Shown here: piece by piece, positions 61,758 to 64,000 of the stretch
How positions within the stretch are numbered: position 1 is the stretch's first letter
How the letters are laid out: every line of letters starts with the position of its first letter
Assembly: GCF_010882175.1 (NCBI RefSeq)
Contig: NZ_WKLH01000002.1
Span: forward strand, 1,595,790 to 1,659,789
Direction of reading: 5' to 3'
Length of the DNA: 64,000 nt
DNA from: Mangrovibacterium lignilyticum
Lineage (GTDB): Bacteria > Bacteroidota > Bacteroidia > Bacteroidales > Prolixibacteraceae
Made by a program: the position numbers and the translations under genes
Notes under the pieces: model-generated
The model's database searches: none
What the model was told of the DNA's origin: nothing
Seen by the model: only the letters and a program-made list of their open reading frames with translations

Positions 61758-61763
61758 AACACG

Positions 61764-61794
61764 AAAAAACTCCGATTCGGTTAGGAACCGGATC
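61764..61794 (-). terminator. Terminator for the minus-strand dehydrogenase gene
   Basis: On the minus strand a 9-bp stem GATCCGGTT / AACCGAATC (one wobble, 3-base loop, 61794-61774) is followed by GGAG and six T. Confidence 0.55.
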
Positions 61795-61910
61795 ACTCGA
61801 ATACCCATTTGCACTTTCCGACTATTGTAAGCGAACGAACTGACCGTTTTAAGATCTTTTATTTTTAAAGTAACAGGGAACATAGCCCTATATCAATCGT
61901 AGGCAGCTGT

Positions 61911-62858
61911 TTAATCGATCGTGATTACAATTTTCCCTTTGCAATGCCCTTCAGCTAAATAGTGCATGGCCTCCGGTGCCTGTTCAAGCGGATAACACGT
62001 TTCAACAACCGGCTTAATCTTTTTATCATTAGCCAGTTGAGCGATGAATTCCAAGTCCGTCACCGTTGTCTTTTCGGCAAGCGATCGTATTTTCTTCGTT
62101 CCGAATGACAATAACCGACCAAAAAGGATTGCTTTGAACACTTGAGTCAACGCCCCGCCCACCATCACATACCGACCGCCAGGTCTTAAAATTCGCTTGC
62201 ACGCCAATAAGGAATAATTGCCGTTGATCGCTACAATCAAATCATAGCTACGCTTATCCGTTAAAAAATTGTCCGTTGTATAATCAACCACATCATCGGC
62301 ACCAAGCCATCTGGCTTGCTCCACATTCTTCGGACTGCACACAGCTGTTACTCTGGCACCAAAAAACTTAGCTAACTGTACCGCATACGATCCAACACCT
62401 CCACCGCTGCCAATAATTAATACGTCATCGCCCGGTTTAATTTCCCCTTTGTTTCGCAAGGCTTGCAAGGCGGTTTGCCCGGCCATCGGTAAAGTTGCAG
62501 CCTCTGCCACCGAACAGTTGACAGGTTTGGCCGTCACAAGTCTTTCCGGTGCTAGAGCATATTCTGCCAGGCCTCCAAACCCGTATTCCGCCAGATTACC
62601 GATAAGCTGATCTCCCGGTTTGTAAGCATGAATATTCTTTCCGACCGATTCGACGATACCGACAATGTCGGCCCCAAATATTTTCTTTTGAGGTATGATG
62701 CCCAGTTTTAGTGAACGGTAATCTGCAGCATTTAACGATACGGCTTGTACTTGAATCAAAAGCTCGTCGTCATTCGGAATTGGTTGGTCAACATCCGAAT
62801 AAACCAATCGATAAGGAAGTGCTTTTTTGTTGTATACAATTGCTTTCATCATTACCAT
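61911..62858 (-). CDS. NAD(P)-dependent medium-chain dehydrogenase (quinone oxidoreductase type)
   Basis: The preferred start is MKAIVYNKK (62849), 9 bases inside the longest frame. The GroES-like N-domain (VSLNAADYRSLKLG, GADIVGIVESVGKN, GDQLIGNLAEYGFGGLAEYA) lacks the catalytic and structural zinc cysteines. The Rossmann motif is DDVLIIGSGGGVGSYAVQLAKFFGARVTAVCS, and the C-terminal segment has PLEQAPEAMHYLAEGHCKGKIVI. Zinc-free members reduce quinones or enones with NAD(P)H. A lone gene. Confidence 0.88.
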   Translation of the reverse strand: MVMMKAIVYNKKALPYRLVYSDVDQPIPNDDELLIQVQAVSLNAADYRSLKLGIIPQKKIFGADIVGIVESVGKNIHAYKPGDQLIGNLAEYGFGGLAEYALAPERLVTAKPVNCSVAEAATLPMAGQTALQALRNKGEIKPGDDVLIIGSGGGVGSYAVQLAKFFGARVTAVCSPKNVEQARWLGADDVVDYTTDNFLTDKRSYDLIVAINGNYSLLACKRILRPGGRYVMVGGALTQVFKAILFGRLLSFGTKKIRSLAEKTTVTDLEFIAQLANDKKIKPVVETCYPLEQAPEAMHYLAEGHCKGKIVITID

Positions 62859-63045
62859 CTCCTCCCATCGGATTTATAGTCATTACTGGAATACAATTTA
62901 CGAAACTACTTCCATTCCGGCATGCTGATTGCAACGGCTGTCATCTTCGCGCTGCTGCTGAACGGATGGATCATGTGTCAATGGAAACACCACGCGGAGG
63001 GATTCGCGCGGTAGCAGGGAGCGAAAGCAGGGGCTACTTTTCTTT

Positions 63046-63540
63046 TTAATATCCGGGCACTGGTGGTGCGTTCCAAAACCACACCAGGGCCATGCCGGCA
63101 ATTCCTCCGGCTAAGACTATTGTCCAGACTATTTTTATCGCCTTGGCCGATGTCATCACGTTGTTCAGTCCCGGTCCTTGCAACCTTATCAATCCCGGAT
63201 GCCTGGCCAGAAACGCTGCCCCATCTCTTCGGTAAATCCAGTTACTTCCCAAAATCCAGATACCGATTATTGAGCCATGTAAAACCAATACCGCCGGGTT
63301 CATCGATCTGGGGTGTAAATATTCCCAAATTCCGTTTGTCATTCCGGATAAATCACCGACAGCCATAATCACCCAAGGAATGTTCCCATAGAATAGCCAC
63401 CCCGTTATTAGTTTGTTGTAGCCATCCCTGAGATCAGGATTGGCCGTAATATATTTCTGTGAGCGTACTTTGAAAACGATTCCGTTAAACACGTTCATCG
63501 CAATAAACACGACCCATGGATATTTAAAAATGAAGTCCAT
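63046..63540 (-). CDS. Small integral membrane protein, unknown function
   Basis: 164 residues with about four hydrophobic segments (~5-22, 45-62, 82-100, 135-155). Distinctive features are FIAMNVFNGIVFKVRSQKYI at the start, LVLHGSIIGIWILGSNWIYRRDGAAFLARHPGLI in the middle and a Pro-rich end WNAPPVPGY. I recall similar short membrane proteins but no function. It stands alone. Confidence 0.65.
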   Translation of the reverse strand: MDFIFKYPWVVFIAMNVFNGIVFKVRSQKYITANPDLRDGYNKLITGWLFYGNIPWVIMAVGDLSGMTNGIWEYLHPRSMNPAVLVLHGSIIGIWILGSNWIYRRDGAAFLARHPGLIRLQGPGLNNVMTSAKAIKIVWTIVLAGGIAGMALVWFWNAPPVPGY

Positions 63541-63729
63541 TCTTCTCTTTTTTTAATTGGTTCTTAAGGTTACGACTTATTATCAAGCGAATTTATCTGA
63601 TACAAAGTCCGGATCATCGTCTAAACCACGCGATGCAATCGCGCGGTAGCTGCGCGGCTGCGCAGCGCGGAAACAATTGACTACCTCCTCCTCGTCCCCA
63701 GATCATTAAAAGGAGTAATGGTTTAGATA

Positions 63730-64000
63730 CTACGGGCGTGCCACGGGTGTAAAAACAGGATTGCCTGAGTCGTCAACAGTCATTCTCCAACAATTGCCGT
63801 TCGGTGATTTCATAATAATCCCAGCGTTTACATCCTCAAGATAAATATCACCCGATTTGATCTGCAGCTTTTCGTGAGGATCATCAGTTCCAATACCAAC
63901 ATTGCCGGCACCATTGATCTTCATGTTGACAATCTTCAAGCTCTGACTCCCTCCCGTTGCACCATTTACAAATACAATATCACCTCCTGAATTATCGTTT
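63730..64000 (-). CDS. C-terminal end of a fibre-like or surface protein (5' end outside window)
   Basis: The frame is open from the window end. The visible ~90 residues include NGAGNVGIGTDDPHEKLQIKSGDIYLEDVNAGIIMKSPNGNCWR and end GNPVFTPVARP. The GNVGIGT...PxxKLxI pattern is the repeat found in tail-fibre-like and large secreted proteins of Bacteroidota, often upstream of a chaperone or sorting region. Here the chain stops without a sorting domain. More cannot be said from the fragment. Confidence 0.7.
   Translation of the reverse strand, partial: NDNSGGDIVFVNGATGGSQSLKIVNMKINGAGNVGIGTDDPHEKLQIKSGDIYLEDVNAGIIMKSPNGNCWRMTVDDSGNPVFTPVARP

Overview
The window reads as one continuous chromosomal segment of a Bacteroidota bacterium, most likely in or near the Marinilabiliales/Prolixibacteraceae (my inference). 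The signs are type IX secretion C-terminal sorting domains on secreted proteins, a SusC/SusD pair behind an ECF sigma factor and a FecR anti-sigma factor, TAnnTTTG-type promoter -7 elements, and the near absence of Shine-Dalgarno sequences. No rRNA, tRNA or CRISPR array was recognised.

Layout. 1-7,300: the end of a repeat-rich T9SS cargo, a 42-bp palindrome array, a hypothetical protein, a family 9 pectate lyase, an ExbD-like periplasmic protein, a small RNA candidate and a lipoprotein. 7,400-14,500: a secreted five-haem cytochrome, FabF, a TPR protein, a MarC-type membrane protein, a transposase relic and two small envelope proteins. 15,170-22,804: sigma factor, FecR, SusC, SusD. 23,130-28,600: a second copy of the small RNA, then an M48 (Ste24-like) protease, CinA and AsmA. 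29,080-50,640: a complete nitrate island. 50,820-51,891: CorA with an elaborate leader. 52,000-64,000: envelope genes (GT39 glycosyltransferase, aldo/keto reductase, UppP, transglutaminase-like protein, membrane proteins), dispersed and tandem non-coding repeats, and the end of another large secreted or fibre-like protein.

The nitrate island is coherent: NarK-type transporter, a molybdenum nitrate reductase fused to its own FAD/BFD module, a rubredoxin-tailed protein, molybdopterin synthesis (MoaA, MoaD, MoaE, MoeB-like), DUF4202, NirB and NirD, two siroheme enzymes, an outer-membrane porin, an NrtABCD-type ABC importer, and two FNR-like regulators that share the same four-cysteine N-terminus. 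Together these take nitrate across both membranes, reduce it through nitrite to ammonium, supply both cofactors, and probably sense oxygen or NO.

The two most unusual signals are regulatory. First, two copies of an 85-nt, C-poor small RNA (5,809-5,894 and 23,132-23,217, minus strand) are identical over 67 nt. The identity starts at the predicted transcription start and runs into a wobble-preserving terminator, and each copy is preceded by three TTAA boxes exactly 11 bp apart at a fixed distance from the -7 element. Second, the corA leader (50,820-50,958) holds a 16-codon ORF beginning MDEGP followed by mutually exclusive hairpins that would hide or expose a strong ribosome binding site, an arrangement consistent with translational Mg2+ sensing.
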